From: Planctomycetota bacterium
GTDB taxonomy: Bacteria; Planctomycetota; Planctomycetia; Pirellulales; UBA1268
Assembly: GCA_003669605.1 (NCBI GenBank)
Contig: QWOP01000042.1
Span: forward strand, 32,861 to 96,860
Direction of reading: 5' to 3'
DNA length: 64,000 bases
Part shown: positions 49,248 to 58,324 of the stretch, one piece after another
Layout of the letters: every line of letters begins with the position of its first letter
How positions within the stretch are numbered: position 1 is the stretch's first letter
The notes under the pieces: generated by a model
Database searches by the model: none
The model's input: the letters and a program-made list of their open reading frames with translations, nothing else
Told to the model about the DNA's origin: nothing
Made by a program: the position numbers and the translations under genes

Positions 49248-50390
49248 TCACGCCGCCGCCTGCCGGGACGGCAGGACAGCCTGCCGGCCGGCCAGCAGTC
49301 GGTCGATGGCCGCCTCCACCTGCTCGACACCGATGTCGTTCATGGCTGCGGTGCCGATCGGCCAGTGGAGATCGCTCCCCCTCAAGGGAAATAGCGCCTG
49401 CCGCAAGCGGAGCGCCCACGGACGCTGCAGACGCGGCGCGCGGATCACCTCGGAGAATGTGCCCCACGGGCACCAGCGATTGGGATCCGTCGGCCCGACG
49501 AGCGACACCACCGGCACACAGTGCGATGCGGCGACGTGCAGCAGTCCGGTGTCGACCCCCACGGCCAGGTGCATCCTCGCCAGCAGTCCGCCGGTCTCGC
49601 GGAGATTGAATTCGGATGTCATGTCGTGGGCGTGGCGGGCAGCACGGGTACCGGCGCGAGTAGCGATCTCCTGGTGCATCGCCATGTCGCGCGGCGCCCC
49701 GCAAAACACCACCTCGCAGTTGCGCTCGTTGACCAACCAGGACACGACCCGCGCCATCCGCTCCACCGGCCACTCCTTCTCCCGCGCCGTCGACCGTGGG
49801 GCGATGAACACGCGGGTCCTGTCAGGGGGGAGGCCGCCGAGCCGGCGGTCGACCTTCGTGGCCACATCGGGGGCGACCCAATTCTCATTGCGGCCGTCGT
49901 CGACCGGAATCCCATCCACGCGCAACAGGTCGAGGAACACCTCCACCTCATGCCTGTGCCCGCCGATCCGCGCCGCACGTGAAAGCAGCAATCCGCCCCC
50001 CTGCGACGCGAAGCCGACGCGGTGCGGGATGCCGGCCAACCTCACCAGAAGGATCGCCGACAGCGACCGTTTGAGGATGTAGGCCCTGGAATAGTGCCGG
50101 TTCCGCAGCCACCGGGCGTTGGCGAACAGGGTCGACAGCGCCGCGGGGATGGGCACCCCGCGGACGGCCGCGTCGGGCAGGACGAGGAGTTCGTCTTTGT
50201 AGGGACAATCGGCCAGCACCGCTCCAGGCGCCTGCTCCACGAGCACATCGATCTGGGCCCGCGGATGGCGGCGACGGAGATTCCGCAGGAACGGGATCGC
50301 CAGCACGGTGTCACCCACAAACCGGGTGCGGACCACCAAGATCCGTTCGGGCTCCAAGCCTCGCGAGGCGGCAGTGGCCGACAAATTCAT
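49248..50390 (-). CDS. Glycosyltransferase family 9 (heptosyltransferase-like)
   Basis: A 380-aa GT-B enzyme of the ADP-heptose:LPS transferase family. Key segments are RILVVRTRFVGDTVLAIPFLRNLRRRHPRAQIDVLVE at the start, FIAPRSTAREKEWPVERMARVV for the donor domain, and MHLAVGVDTGLLHVAASHCVPVVSLVGPTDPNRWCPWG. It probably adds a heptose or similar sugar to a lipopolysaccharide core at the inner membrane. The ATG at 50390 has GAGGTG 6 nt upstream. The gene begins 26 bp after the bamA stop on the same strand, joining two outer-membrane biogenesis functions in one unit. Confidence 0.9.
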   Translation of the reverse strand: MNLSATAASRGLEPERILVVRTRFVGDTVLAIPFLRNLRRRHPRAQIDVLVEQAPGAVLADCPYKDELLVLPDAAVRGVPIPAALSTLFANARWLRNRHYSRAYILKRSLSAILLVRLAGIPHRVGFASQGGGLLLSRAARIGGHRHEVEVFLDLLRVDGIPVDDGRNENWVAPDVATKVDRRLGGLPPDRTRVFIAPRSTAREKEWPVERMARVVSWLVNERNCEVVFCGAPRDMAMHQEIATRAGTRAARHAHDMTSEFNLRETGGLLARMHLAVGVDTGLLHVAASHCVPVVSLVGPTDPNRWCPWGTFSEVIRAPRLQRPWALRLRQALFPLRGSDLHWPIGTAAMNDIGVEQVEAAIDRLLAGRQAVLPSRQAAA

Positions 50391-50416
50391 GCGTGCACCT
50401 CGGCCTCCGTCGGTGG

Positions 50417-53400
50417 TCACCGCGCAAAGCCCACGAAGAAACTGAACAACTGCTGGCTGTCGTAGGGGGCGTAGGCGATCGGCACCGCGAAATCGAGCGC
50501 AATCGGCGCCGGGCCCATCGCCGGGAGCGTGATCCGCAGCCCCACACCAGGGGCGACACGCATCGTGTTGATCGAGACGTTTGATTCCACCGTGCCGAAA
50601 TCGGTGAACACGACGCCGCGGAGCGTGTCGTCGGCGGTGATCGGGAACAGGTATTCAACCGTGTTGAGCCACTCAAACGGACCGCCGACGATGGCCCCGT
50701 TCTGCCGGGGGCTGGCCCCACGGAACACAAAGCCGCGGAGGGTGTTGTAGCCGCCCGCGAAGAAGTTGTCGTAGGCGGGCGTGTTGGGGCCCGACATGCC
50801 AAGCACCGAACCGACCGACAGCACATGCCGGCCCGATCCGTCAGGCCGCTCGTTGAGGAGGAAGTACTGCCGCCCTTCGAGGATGCCACGCGGGTAGACG
50901 AACGTGCCGATCACCTGCTCAAACTCGAACGTCGCCAGATGGCCCTGCGTGGGGAGGAAGGGGCTGTCGCGGGTGTCGTGGACGAGACCGCTTGAGAATC
51001 CGTAGACGGAGTTGGTGCCGAGCATGTTATCGATCGCGGGGGCTGAGATGCGCGGCTTGAAGATATCGACGCTCTCGCCGCGGAACCCGACGTTCACCGA
51101 GAGATCGGGGGCAAAGCCAAACTGGTAGCCGAGCCCCACCCGGCCTCCGGCCCGAGCCTCCGCCCAGTCGTAGAAATAACGGGTGTAGTAGGAGGCGCTG
51201 GTCGAGAGACCGATCCGCGTGTCGAACAGGTATGGCTCCTGGAACGTGGCGGTATACCGCTGCAACTGCGTGCCGGGGGCCGCCTCGAGACGGAATCGCT
51301 GCCCGGCCCCTCGAAAGGCGGTGCCATTGCGGACGTCATCCCAACTGCGCGGCAAGCGGAAGAGATCGAAGTTTTGTTCGTCGACGACGATGTTGCCGAC
51401 GAGTCCGGCGTTGGAGTTGACGCCGGCACCGATCATCAACCGTCCGGTCTGCGTCTCCTGCGCATCGACATCGAGGATCACATAGGGCTCAGTGCCGGGG
51501 AACACCTCCGGGGCCTGTTCGGGGGCAAAGTTCGGCACCATCCCCGGCTGACCGGGGAAACCCTCACCCGGGAATGGCGCCGCCAGCGGCTGCCCCGGCA
51601 GGCCGCCAGCCTGCGGAGCCGGGAGGATCTGGGCCTGCGGCTGCCAGGGGGTAGGGGCCACCGCGCCGGGCTGGAATCCGGCCGACGGCCCAGCCGGGAA
51701 TCCGGGAGCGACAGGCGCTTGCGCAACCGCCATCGGCGGCTGCCGCTGTGCCACTTGGGGGGCGGTTGTCCGGCCATAGTCGACAGCATCCGGACCGGTG
51801 GGCGCAAGCGCCGTTCCGCCCCATGGGGAGGGGGCGGCCGCCTGCGGGGCTGGAGGCTGATATGCCGGCTGATTGGCATACCGCGGCGGCTGGGTGGCTG
51901 ACGGAGCGTAGCCGGGTTGTGGTGCGTAGCCGGGCTGTGGTGCGTAGCCGGGTTGTGGTGCGTAGCCGGGTTGTGGTGCGTAGCCGGGCTGTGGTGCGTA
52001 GCCGGGCTGTGGGCTTTGGCCGCGCCACACCGTGCCCTCCGCCGGACGGTTGGTCCGTGAGGGCAGTGGCGCCACCTGCAGAGGGGCTTTGTTGGGGAGG
52101 GCGCCAGGCTGGGGCGCCACGTGCTCGGGCCCTCGCGGAGCGATCTCACCGGCCTGCCCGGCGGGAGCTTGATTGAGGAGGGTTTGGCCGGCGGCGACCT
52201 CGGCCGCCGCCAGTTCCCCGTCCAGCACCAGGTCGATCACCGCATCCTGTTGGTCGTCAACTGCCCCGTCGGGGCTCTGTCCCCGGAACCCACGCTTCTG
52301 GGGCTCACGGGCCATCTGCGTGTCGTCACCGTCGGGCTTGTTGAAGACGATCCGCGGCCCTTCCCCTTTGGAGGCGTCGGCGGCGAACAGACTGCTCGAT
52401 TTCAGGCGCCGCTCGTCCTCGCGCAGTTTGCGGATGTCAAGGATGTCACCGGGCCGGAGCGAGAGCCGGTTGAGGATCGTGCTGTGGCGGGTGTGAGGAT
52501 GCTCGCCGCGGATGCGGACGTTGATCTTCCCCACGCGGTAGCGCTGCCCCTCGGCGACGTTATAGACAAGGTCGAGTTCGCCTGGCTGCTCGAGGAAGCG
52601 GGGATCGGCGCGGATGTCGGCGAAGACGAAGCCCCGGCCGCCGTAGATGTCACGGATCAGACCCAGATCGGAGTCCATCTTCGCTTGGTTGAACGGTTCG
52701 CCACTCTTGAGTTTGAGATCCCGGGCGAGGAATTCTTCCTTGAACTTGCTGTTGCCGATGAAGGAGATGTTGCGGACGTTGTAGCGCGGTCCTTCGTTGA
52801 TCACGAACGTCAACAGCGTCCAGTCGCGCCCCGCGCCTTGCACCACCTGCAGTTCGCGGCCCACCTTGGCCTGAAAGAATCCCAGACTGCGGTAATAGGC
52901 GGTGATCAGATCGACGTCCTCGTCGACCTTGGTGCGGTCGACCTCGCCGCCGATCAACCAGAGGATGCCGGGCTTCGACTTGATCTGGGTCATCAGCCGG
53001 GCATCGCTGGCGATGGTGTTGCCCACGAAAGTCGTCCACAGCGACTTCCGGCTCCGCCCCTCGTCGATGAGAAACACGGCCCCCTTGTCGCCCGGCTTGC
53101 TCCCCTCGACGGTGGTCACCTTGGCGGTGTCGTAGCCCTTCTCGTGGTAATACGACTCGATCCGCCGGCGGGCTTCCTCGACGACATAGGGATCCATCGA
53201 GTCGCCGACGTCGATCTCGGATTTCCTCTTCAGGGTCCGGGACGGCACCCGCTCGTTACCGACATACTTCACATACCGGAGCATCGGCCGTTCAACCACC
53301 TGGAAGATCACCACCACACCCTCGGCCACGCGCACCGTCTTGGGCTGGACGTCGATGAATTTCCGGCTGCGGTGGAGCGTGCGGACGTCTTCCTCGATGA

Positions 53401-53761
53401 CCTGGATGTCGAAGATCTGTCCGGCCCTGGTGACCAACTTGGGAAGTTTGGAGACCTCCGTGGCGTGGTTTCCATCGATCCGCACCTCGACGATCCGGTT
53501 CGTTTCGTCGACCGGATCGACTGCCGGCGCGGCCGGGGGAGCGACCGGGGATGGCATCGGCAGCGGCACTGCCGGTTGCAAAACCGGAACCGGAGCCACC
53601 GCAGGGGGGGGGAGGAGATCGGCGGGCACCTGGGCCTCCGATCGGGCGACACTGCCCACGCAGGCGACCAGGGCCACAATCCATGCCAGACGCCGACAGC
53701 CGCGCCGCCGGGAGTCCGGAAGGCGGATGAGCAGAGATGGCATCCGGGGGGCGAGTGGCAT
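50417..53761 (-). CDS. bamA: Outer-membrane assembly factor BamA (Omp85) with a large low-complexity insertion
   Basis: A 1114-aa Omp85 that inserts beta-barrels in the outer membrane. After a signal peptide (LAWIVALVACVGSVARSEAQ) and a Pro-rich linker, five POTRA domains run from about 85 to 465; GNHATEVSKL, GNERVPSRTL, GNTIASDARL and GNSKFKEEFL mark their starts. Residues about 470-735 are a Pro/Gln/Gly-rich insertion with six PQPGYA repeats. The 16-strand barrel follows: GRLMIGAGVNSNAGLVGN, NTLRGFVFRGASPR (the VRGF/Y loop) and the closing strand FSFFVGFAR. Typical BamA is about 800 aa, so the insertion explains the excess. Start at 53761 or 53743; neither has a good ribosome site. Confidence 0.92.
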   Translation of the reverse strand: MPLAPRMPSLLIRLPDSRRRGCRRLAWIVALVACVGSVARSEAQVPADLLPPPAVAPVPVLQPAVPLPMPSPVAPPAAPAVDPVDETNRIVEVRIDGNHATEVSKLPKLVTRAGQIFDIQVIEEDVRTLHRSRKFIDVQPKTVRVAEGVVVIFQVVERPMLRYVKYVGNERVPSRTLKRKSEIDVGDSMDPYVVEEARRRIESYYHEKGYDTAKVTTVEGSKPGDKGAVFLIDEGRSRKSLWTTFVGNTIASDARLMTQIKSKPGILWLIGGEVDRTKVDEDVDLITAYYRSLGFFQAKVGRELQVVQGAGRDWTLLTFVINEGPRYNVRNISFIGNSKFKEEFLARDLKLKSGEPFNQAKMDSDLGLIRDIYGGRGFVFADIRADPRFLEQPGELDLVYNVAEGQRYRVGKINVRIRGEHPHTRHSTILNRLSLRPGDILDIRKLREDERRLKSSSLFAADASKGEGPRIVFNKPDGDDTQMAREPQKRGFRGQSPDGAVDDQQDAVIDLVLDGELAAAEVAAGQTLLNQAPAGQAGEIAPRGPEHVAPQPGALPNKAPLQVAPLPSRTNRPAEGTVWRGQSPQPGYAPQPGYAPQPGYAPQPGYAPQPGYAPQPGYAPSATQPPRYANQPAYQPPAPQAAAPSPWGGTALAPTGPDAVDYGRTTAPQVAQRQPPMAVAQAPVAPGFPAGPSAGFQPGAVAPTPWQPQAQILPAPQAGGLPGQPLAAPFPGEGFPGQPGMVPNFAPEQAPEVFPGTEPYVILDVDAQETQTGRLMIGAGVNSNAGLVGNIVVDEQNFDLFRLPRSWDDVRNGTAFRGAGQRFRLEAAPGTQLQRYTATFQEPYLFDTRIGLSTSASYYTRYFYDWAEARAGGRVGLGYQFGFAPDLSVNVGFRGESVDIFKPRISAPAIDNMLGTNSVYGFSSGLVHDTRDSPFLPTQGHLATFEFEQVIGTFVYPRGILEGRQYFLLNERPDGSGRHVLSVGSVLGMSGPNTPAYDNFFAGGYNTLRGFVFRGASPRQNGAIVGGPFEWLNTVEYLFPITADDTLRGVVFTDFGTVESNVSINTMRVAPGVGLRITLPAMGPAPIALDFAVPIAYAPYDSQQLFSFFVGFAR
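51906..52013 (+). repeat. 18-bp tandem repeat x6 encoding PQPGYA in BamA
   Basis: Six copies of GCGTAGCCGGGYTGTGGT in phase, with C/T variation at one site and one change in the last copy. It lies inside the bamA coding region between POTRA5 and the barrel. Perfect units imply recent slippage or recombination. Confidence 0.95.
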
Positions 53762-54166
53762 AGGTGCGCAGACTGGTGGGTGCGTCCGGAGTGGGGCCGC
53801 GGAGGTGAGTCCGTGGAAGCCAGAGACTGATAGCGGAGGCCGTGGGGAAGCCACAAGGCGAAAACCTCAAACGGACCTCCGCCCCGCACAGTCCCGGACG
53901 GCCGCTCCAGTCGATCGCGAAAAAGAGCGAGAAATCAGGCCGTCTGCCGGGCCGTGGCTTCTTGACGAGCCACCACGGGCTCTAGTAGGGTTGAGGTTCT
54001 CCCCGGTGCTGGTCTCCTCGCAGGCTGTGGATAAACTGCCGGCCCGACCGCACGAGGCGGTCGCGAGTGCGTAGCACTCGACAAAACCGGGGATATCCGA
54101 CGTGGAAAAAGGTCCTGAATGACTTTTTCCACAGGCAGCTAGGTGCGGATCCGGCACGCTCCGTGC
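53762..54166 (+). other. Divergent region between bamA and the YrdC-phosphatase fusion
   Basis: 405 bp without a gene. Bases 54020-54141 are repeat copy B, whose end lies only about 25 bp before the start of the fusion gene. The remainder must hold the bamA promoter; no clear boxes are seen. Confidence 0.5.
54020..54141 (-). repeat. Dispersed TIR element, copy B (full length)
   Basis: The ends GCAGGCTGTGGATAAACT (54020-54037) and ACTTTTTCCACAGGCAGC (54122-54139) are inverted repeats matching at 14 of 18 positions; the core is 120 bp. Read on the minus strand it begins TAG, has hairpin 1 (GGAAAAAGTC / GACCTTTTTCC, bulged G) and hairpin 2 (CGAGTGC TAC GCACTCG). One end contains TTATCCACA, a perfect DnaA-box match. 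Confidence 0.85.
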
Positions 54167-55333
54167 ATGGCGTCACCCCGAGCCCCGACCTTGCCCATGC
54201 CGCCAACGGTCATCGACCTGCGCCGCACCGACGATGCCCGCGATGTCGTGCACCGTGCGGTCCAGGCACTGGCCGAGGGGCGGGCAGTCGCCTTCCCCAC
54301 GGAAACCGACTACGTCCTGGCAGCGAGTGTTCGGGACGCCGCGGCTGTCGGCCGGCTGTTGGAATGGGCGCCGCGGCGGGGGAACGAACCAGGACTCTCC
54401 CTGGCGCTGAAGGGAGCCGACGAGGCCCTCGACTGGGCACCGGGGCTGAGCCCAATAGGCCAGCGCCTCATCCGCCGCTGCTGGCCCGGACCGGTGGTGG
54501 CGGTCGTGGCAGACGACCATCCAGACAGCCTCGTCAACCGGCTGCCGATCGAATCGCGGCGGGCGATCCTCGGCGATGGCCGACTGCGGCTCCGCGTGCC
54601 TGGTCACTCCATGCTCTGTGAATGTATGCGAATGCTCGCCGGCCCGGTGGCCTTAGCGGAACCGATGGCCGCAGGCCGTTCCCCCACCTCTGCCGAGGAG
54701 ATTCTCAGCTGCGCAGGCCCCGGCGTGGTGCTGATCATCGACGACGGGCGGGCCCGCTACTCCCAGCCTCCGACGACGGTGGAAATCGGACCGACCGACT
54801 TCCGCGTCCTCCGTGCAGGCATCGTCTCTGAGGAGACGCTCCGTCGGCTCTCCAGCCTGATGGTGCTGTTTGTCTGCACGGGCAACACCTGCCGCAGCCC
54901 GATGGCAGAGGCGCAGTTCCGGCAGATGATCGCCGAGCGGATCGGCTGCCGGGAGGACGAGGTCGATGCGCGCGGCGTGGTGATCACCAGTGCTGGCCTC
55001 TCAGCCTGGGGAGGGGGCAAGGCCAGCGTCGGGGCCGTGGAGGCGATGGCCGAGATCGGCGCCAACCTCTCCGAACACGAGAGCCAACCGGTGACCGAGA
55101 ATCTCGTCCGCCAGGCGGACGTGATCCTGACGATGACCGCCGCCCACCGGGCAGCATTGCTCTCCCAGTTTCCAGACGCCGGCGGGCGGGTGGCCATGCT
55201 CTCCCCGGACCGCCAGGACGTCCTCGACCCGATCGGCGGGCCGCTCGCCACCTACCGGCGGTGCGCCCAGCAAATCCGCGGGCATTTGGCCGTCCGGCTC
55301 GATAGACTGGTGGATTCTTTCCTCCGCTCGTAG
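54167..55333 (+). CDS. Fusion of a degenerate YrdC/Sua5 domain with a YwlE-type low-molecular-weight phosphatase
   Basis: A 388-aa two-domain protein. Residues about 15-225 align with YrdC/Sua5 (threonylcarbamoyl-AMP synthase): GRAVAFPTETDYVLAAS, RRCWPGPVVAVV and LRLRVPGHSML. Key motifs are altered, PTETVYGL to PTETDYVL and TSANxSG to LAEPMAAG, so that activity is doubtful. From residue 232 a complete LMW phosphatase follows: VLFVCTGNTCRSPMAEAQF (CX5R loop with Thr as in arginine phosphatase YwlE), ITSAGLSAW, VILTMTAAHRAAL and DVLDPIGG with the catalytic Asp. In Bacillus, ywlC (Sua5), ywlE and ywlF (rpiB) form one cluster, and rpiB follows here too. The start could be 54167 or 54197. Confidence 0.88.
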   Translation: MASPRAPTLPMPPTVIDLRRTDDARDVVHRAVQALAEGRAVAFPTETDYVLAASVRDAAAVGRLLEWAPRRGNEPGLSLALKGADEALDWAPGLSPIGQRLIRRCWPGPVVAVVADDHPDSLVNRLPIESRRAILGDGRLRLRVPGHSMLCECMRMLAGPVALAEPMAAGRSPTSAEEILSCAGPGVVLIIDDGRARYSQPPTTVEIGPTDFRVLRAGIVSEETLRRLSSLMVLFVCTGNTCRSPMAEAQFRQMIAERIGCREDEVDARGVVITSAGLSAWGGGKASVGAVEAMAEIGANLSEHESQPVTENLVRQADVILTMTAAHRAALLSQFPDAGGRVAMLSPDRQDVLDPIGGPLATYRRCAQQIRGHLAVRLDRLVDSFLRS

Positions 55334-55346
55334 GCTGTTTCCCAAA

Positions 55347-55387
55347 GCAGGCGAAGGGGGAGGAATGAGCTTCGTCCTTCCGCCTGC
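55347..55387 (+). promoter_or_regulatory. Imperfect 11-bp hairpin before rpiB
   Basis: GCAGGCGAAGG (55347-55357) pairs with CCTTCCGCCTGC (55376-55387) with one bulged base and an 18-nt loop. It sits between the stop of the fusion gene and the rpiB ribosome site and could act in the leader of rpiB. Confidence 0.35.
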
Positions 55388-55412
55388 GGCCCCGTCGAGG
55401 AGTGAGTGTTTG

Positions 55413-55886
55413 ATGCGCATTGCCATCGGGAGCGATCATCGTGGCGTTGCCGCCCGGCTGCGGCTCATCGGACTGCTGGAGCGTATGGGCCACGACGTGG
55501 TCGATTGCGGAAGCCAGGAGACGGAGGCGGTCGACTACCCAGACATCGCCGCCGATGTGGCTGGTCGGGTGAGTCACGGCACGGCCGATAGGGGGATTCT
55601 CCTGTGCTGTACCGGAGTCGGCATGGCGATCGCCGCCAACAAGGTGCAGGGTGTGCGGGCGGCAACCTGCCACGACGAGGTGACCGCCGAAATGAGCAGG
55701 CGCCACAACGATCTCAACGTTCTGTGCCTGTCGGCGGAGATGATCGGCCCCGAGTTGCAGGACAAGATGCTCCGCACCTGGCTCGATACCCCCTTCGAGG
55801 GTGGCCGTCATGCCCGCCGGGTGGCGAAGATCACGGCCCTGGAACACCACTGCGACGAAGCCAACCGCGACCCGTCGCCGGAGTGA
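55413..55886 (+). CDS. rpiB: Ribose-5-phosphate isomerase B (RpiB/LacAB family)
   Basis: Interconverts ribose-5-phosphate and ribulose-5-phosphate. The 157-aa protein has all family elements: MRIAIGSDHRG, VDYPDIA, the catalytic segment GILLCCTGVGMAIAANKVQGVRAA (the first Cys corresponds to E. coli Cys66; the next Gly is Cys here), SRRHNDLNVL and EGGRHARRVAKI. GAGGAG lies 10 nt before the ATG at 55413; an earlier in-frame start overlaps the preceding hairpin. It follows the YrdC-phosphatase fusion by 79 bp on the same strand, the same gene order as ywlC-ywlE-ywlF in Bacillus. Confidence 0.94.
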   Translation: MRIAIGSDHRGVAARLRLIGLLERMGHDVVDCGSQETEAVDYPDIAADVAGRVSHGTADRGILLCCTGVGMAIAANKVQGVRAATCHDEVTAEMSRRHNDLNVLCLSAEMIGPELQDKMLRTWLDTPFEGGRHARRVAKITALEHHCDEANRDPSPE

Positions 55887-55987
55887 TCCGGGCAGACGTG
55901 TGACGACAGTCCGCTGCGATCCCTGCCGTCAATCGCCGAGATGCTACCGGAACCCGGAGACGCTTCTCAGGCCCCGGGGGCTGGGCA

Positions 55988-57142
55988 TCAACCCACTGGG
56001 TGACCGTTGACGTTCACCCATGCGTGGCTCTTCGCGCTGGCGAGCACCGCATCACAGACGCGCTGTGTCTCAAGGGCATCGCGGAATGACGGATGGGCAG
56101 GCTGCTTCTTGGCATACGCCTCGAGGAAATCGGCCACCTGGTGGACGAAAGAATGCTCGTAGCCGATCGACAGCCCCGGCACCCACCACTTTGCCATGTA
56201 AGGATGATCGCCGTCGGTGACGTGGACGCTCTTCCAGCCCCGCTCCGGACCAGCGTCGGAGTAGTCGAAGACCTCCAGCCGATGAAGGTCTTCGAGATCC
56301 CACTTCAGGCTCATCTTCTCACCGTTGATCTCAAAGGTGTAGAGGGCCTTGTGGCCGCGGGCGTAGCGGGTGCTCTCGAAGAGCCCGAGCGAACCGTTCT
56401 TGAAGTGGCAGAGGAAGGAGCAGGCGTCGTCGATGGTCACCGGTTCCATCTTGCCGGTGAGGGTGTGCATCCGCTCCTTGATGAACGTTTCGGTCATGGC
56501 GGTGAGGTCGTTCACCGGACCGTTGAGCCACAGCGCCGTGTCGATGCAGTGGGCGAGGAGATCACCGGTGACGCCGCTCCCGGCGGCGGCGGCATCGAGC
56601 CGCCACAGCGCCGCCCCCCCTTGAGGAAGGTCTGCGGAGATCGTCCAATCCTGGAGGAACTCGGCCCGGTAGTGGAACACCCGACCGAGACGGCCTGAGT
56701 CGATGAGTTGCTTGGCGTATGTCACCGCCGGAATGCGGCGATAGTTGTACCAGACGGTATTGGGCACGCCCGCCTTCTCGATCGCCGCCACCATTCTCTC
56801 CCCCTCCGCCACATCCATCGAGAGGGGCTTCTCGCAGAGGATCGCCTTGCCGTGCTTGGCCGCCTCGATGGCAATCTCGGCGTGGAGGTTGTTGGGGGTG
56901 CAGATATCGACCGCATCGATGTCATCGGCCGCCACCAGCTTCCGCCAATCGCTCTCCACCCGCTTGTAGCCCCAGCGATCCGCAAACGCCTGCGCCTTCT
57001 CCGTATCACGCGCCGCTACCGCCTGCAGCACCGGGACATATTCCACGTCGAAGAAATCGGCCACCCGCTTGTAACCATTGCTGTGGGCACGGCCCATGAA
57101 TCCGTAGCCGATCATGCCGATGCGGAGGGGCTTCTTTGCCAT
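55988..57142 (-). CDS. Gfo/Idh/MocA-family NAD(P)-dependent oxidoreductase
   Basis: A 384-aa sugar or inositol dehydrogenase-like enzyme. The Rossmann N-terminus has [19 protein letters not shown]; the family EKP motif is [15 protein letters not shown], and the C-terminal substrate domain has [19 protein letters not shown], with the catalytic Asp/His pair in [11 protein letters not shown]. It has no export signal, so it acts in the cytoplasm. It is the last gene of a three-gene operon with a TIM-barrel isomerase and a cupin-type protein. Family members oxidise or reduce C3 of glycosides, scyllo-inositol or similar; the substrate is not evident. Confidence 0.92.
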   Translation of the reverse strand: MAKKPLRIGMIGYGFMGRAHSNGYKRVADFFDVEYVPVLQAVAARDTEKAQAFADRWGYKRVESDWRKLVAADDIDAVDICTPNNLHAEIAIEAAKHGKAILCEKPLSMDVAEGERMVAAIEKAGVPNTVWYNYRRIPAVTYAKQLIDSGRLGRVFHYRAEFLQDWTISADLPQGGAALWRLDAAAAGSGVTGDLLAHCIDTALWLNGPVNDLTAMTETFIKERMHTLTGKMEPVTIDDACSFLCHFKNGSLGLFESTRYARGHKALYTFEINGEKMSLKWDLEDLHRLEVFDYSDAGPERGWKSVHVTDGDHPYMAKWWVPGLSIGYEHSFVHQVADFLEAYAKKQPAHPSFRDALETQRVCDAVLASAKSHAWVNVNGHPVG

Positions 57143-57226
57143 GTGATGAATGCCTTCGATGAAACGGGAGGGAGGACGGAGGAGGAAGGGATGGAGAAAG
57201 AAGCGATGACTTCCGCGGGCGATCGG

Positions 57227-58261
57227 TCAGGACCAGCCGTGGGCCTCGCGGACCGCGAGCATCACCTTGAGGATCGAATTCCAGGTGGCGGGATTCTCGA
57301 GCGTGGCGTTGGGGAACATGCAGCCGTCCCAGCAGACGTGCTTGATGCCCCGGTCTTTTGCCCCCTCAAGCCAGTACCCTGAGCACTTGACGATGTCGAG
57401 CTTGCCGTTGGGGTCGTCTGCGGGGCAGTGCTTGCCTGTCTTGTCATGCGCCCCAGCACCATGCACCTGGCCGTCGTTCTGCGCGACGTGGAAATCGATC
57501 GTCCACGGCCGCAGCTTGTCGGTCATCTCCTTGTACGCCGCCCAGAATTCAGCCTCCGAGTAGCCGGGCTTGAGGAGCGCGTGCTCCGGGGCGTTGTAAC
57601 CGAGGAGGTACAGGTAGGTATGGGCCAAGTCACACTGGAAGCCGAGCGAACCAGGCATATCGACCATCTCCAACAAGTCGAGCATGTCCTTCCAGGAGTG
57701 CATGCCGGCCCAGCAGATCTCCCCCTCCGCGGCCAGCCGTTCACCGTGGCCGGCGGCCACAGCGGCCGCCTCACGGAAGGTGGCCGCGATCCGCTTCGTG
57801 TTTGCCGAAGCATCCTCGCGCCACTTATTGATACCGAACTCCGCGGAATCGATCCGGATCACTCCGTACTTCCGCACGCCGTGCTCATTGAAGATCCTCG
57901 CAATCCGGCAGGCCTTCCGGACAGCATCGATGAACTTCGCCCGCTGCACCGGGCTCCCCATTGCCGAGTCGCCGACAGTCCCCGGCCAGATCGGAGCCAC
58001 CAGCGACCCGACAGCAAAGCCGTAGGAGGCGATCTTGTCGGCGATCCGACGGATCTCGTCGTCGGAGGCATCGGGGTCGGTGTGGGGAAGGAAGAGGAAG
58101 TAGTCGATGCCGTCAAACTTCTGCCCGTTGACGCTCGCCGCCGCCGTCAATTGGAGCATCGTGTCGAGGCTGATCGCCGGCTCCTGCCCCGGGCCTTCCC
58201 CCTTGCCGACGAGACCTGGCCACATGGCATTATGAAGTTTGGGGGCAGTGAGCGCGGACAT
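57227..58261 (-). CDS. Sugar phosphate isomerase/epimerase-like TIM-barrel protein
   Basis: A 344-aa xylose-isomerase-like (AP_endonuc_2) TIM barrel. It shows [34 protein letters not shown], a metal-ligand series through [20 protein letters not shown] and [14 protein letters not shown], and a final [12 protein letters not shown]. Such proteins epimerise or isomerise keto-sugars and often sit beside Gfo/Idh/MocA dehydrogenases. It lies 84 bp before the dehydrogenase and 63 bp after the cupin-type gene. The start at 58261 gives [16 protein letters not shown], with no leader. Confidence 0.88.
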   Translation of the reverse strand: MSALTAPKLHNAMWPGLVGKGEGPGQEPAISLDTMLQLTAAASVNGQKFDGIDYFLFLPHTDPDASDDEIRRIADKIASYGFAVGSLVAPIWPGTVGDSAMGSPVQRAKFIDAVRKACRIARIFNEHGVRKYGVIRIDSAEFGINKWREDASANTKRIAATFREAAAVAAGHGERLAAEGEICWAGMHSWKDMLDLLEMVDMPGSLGFQCDLAHTYLYLLGYNAPEHALLKPGYSEAEFWAAYKEMTDKLRPWTIDFHVAQNDGQVHGAGAHDKTGKHCPADDPNGKLDIVKCSGYWLEGAKDRGIKHVCWDGCMFPNATLENPATWNSILKVMLAVREAHGWS

Positions 58262-58324
58262 GAAGGGGGCCTTTCGGAGTGGGTGCTGAGTGACGGTCGA
58301 TGGAGACGGAAAGCCCGGCGGAGA

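Noticed and set aside
51906..52013. CRISPR-like regularly repeated units
   Set aside because: The 18-bp units are contiguous with no spacers and encode PQPGYA in frame within bamA.
52121..53830. A 569-codon plus-strand frame
   Set aside because: Antisense to the POTRA region of bamA, which is clearly coding.
54020..54037. Replication origin based on a DnaA-box match
   Set aside because: Only a single perfect box, at the end of a repeat element, with no dnaA/dnaN genes or AT-rich unwinding region.
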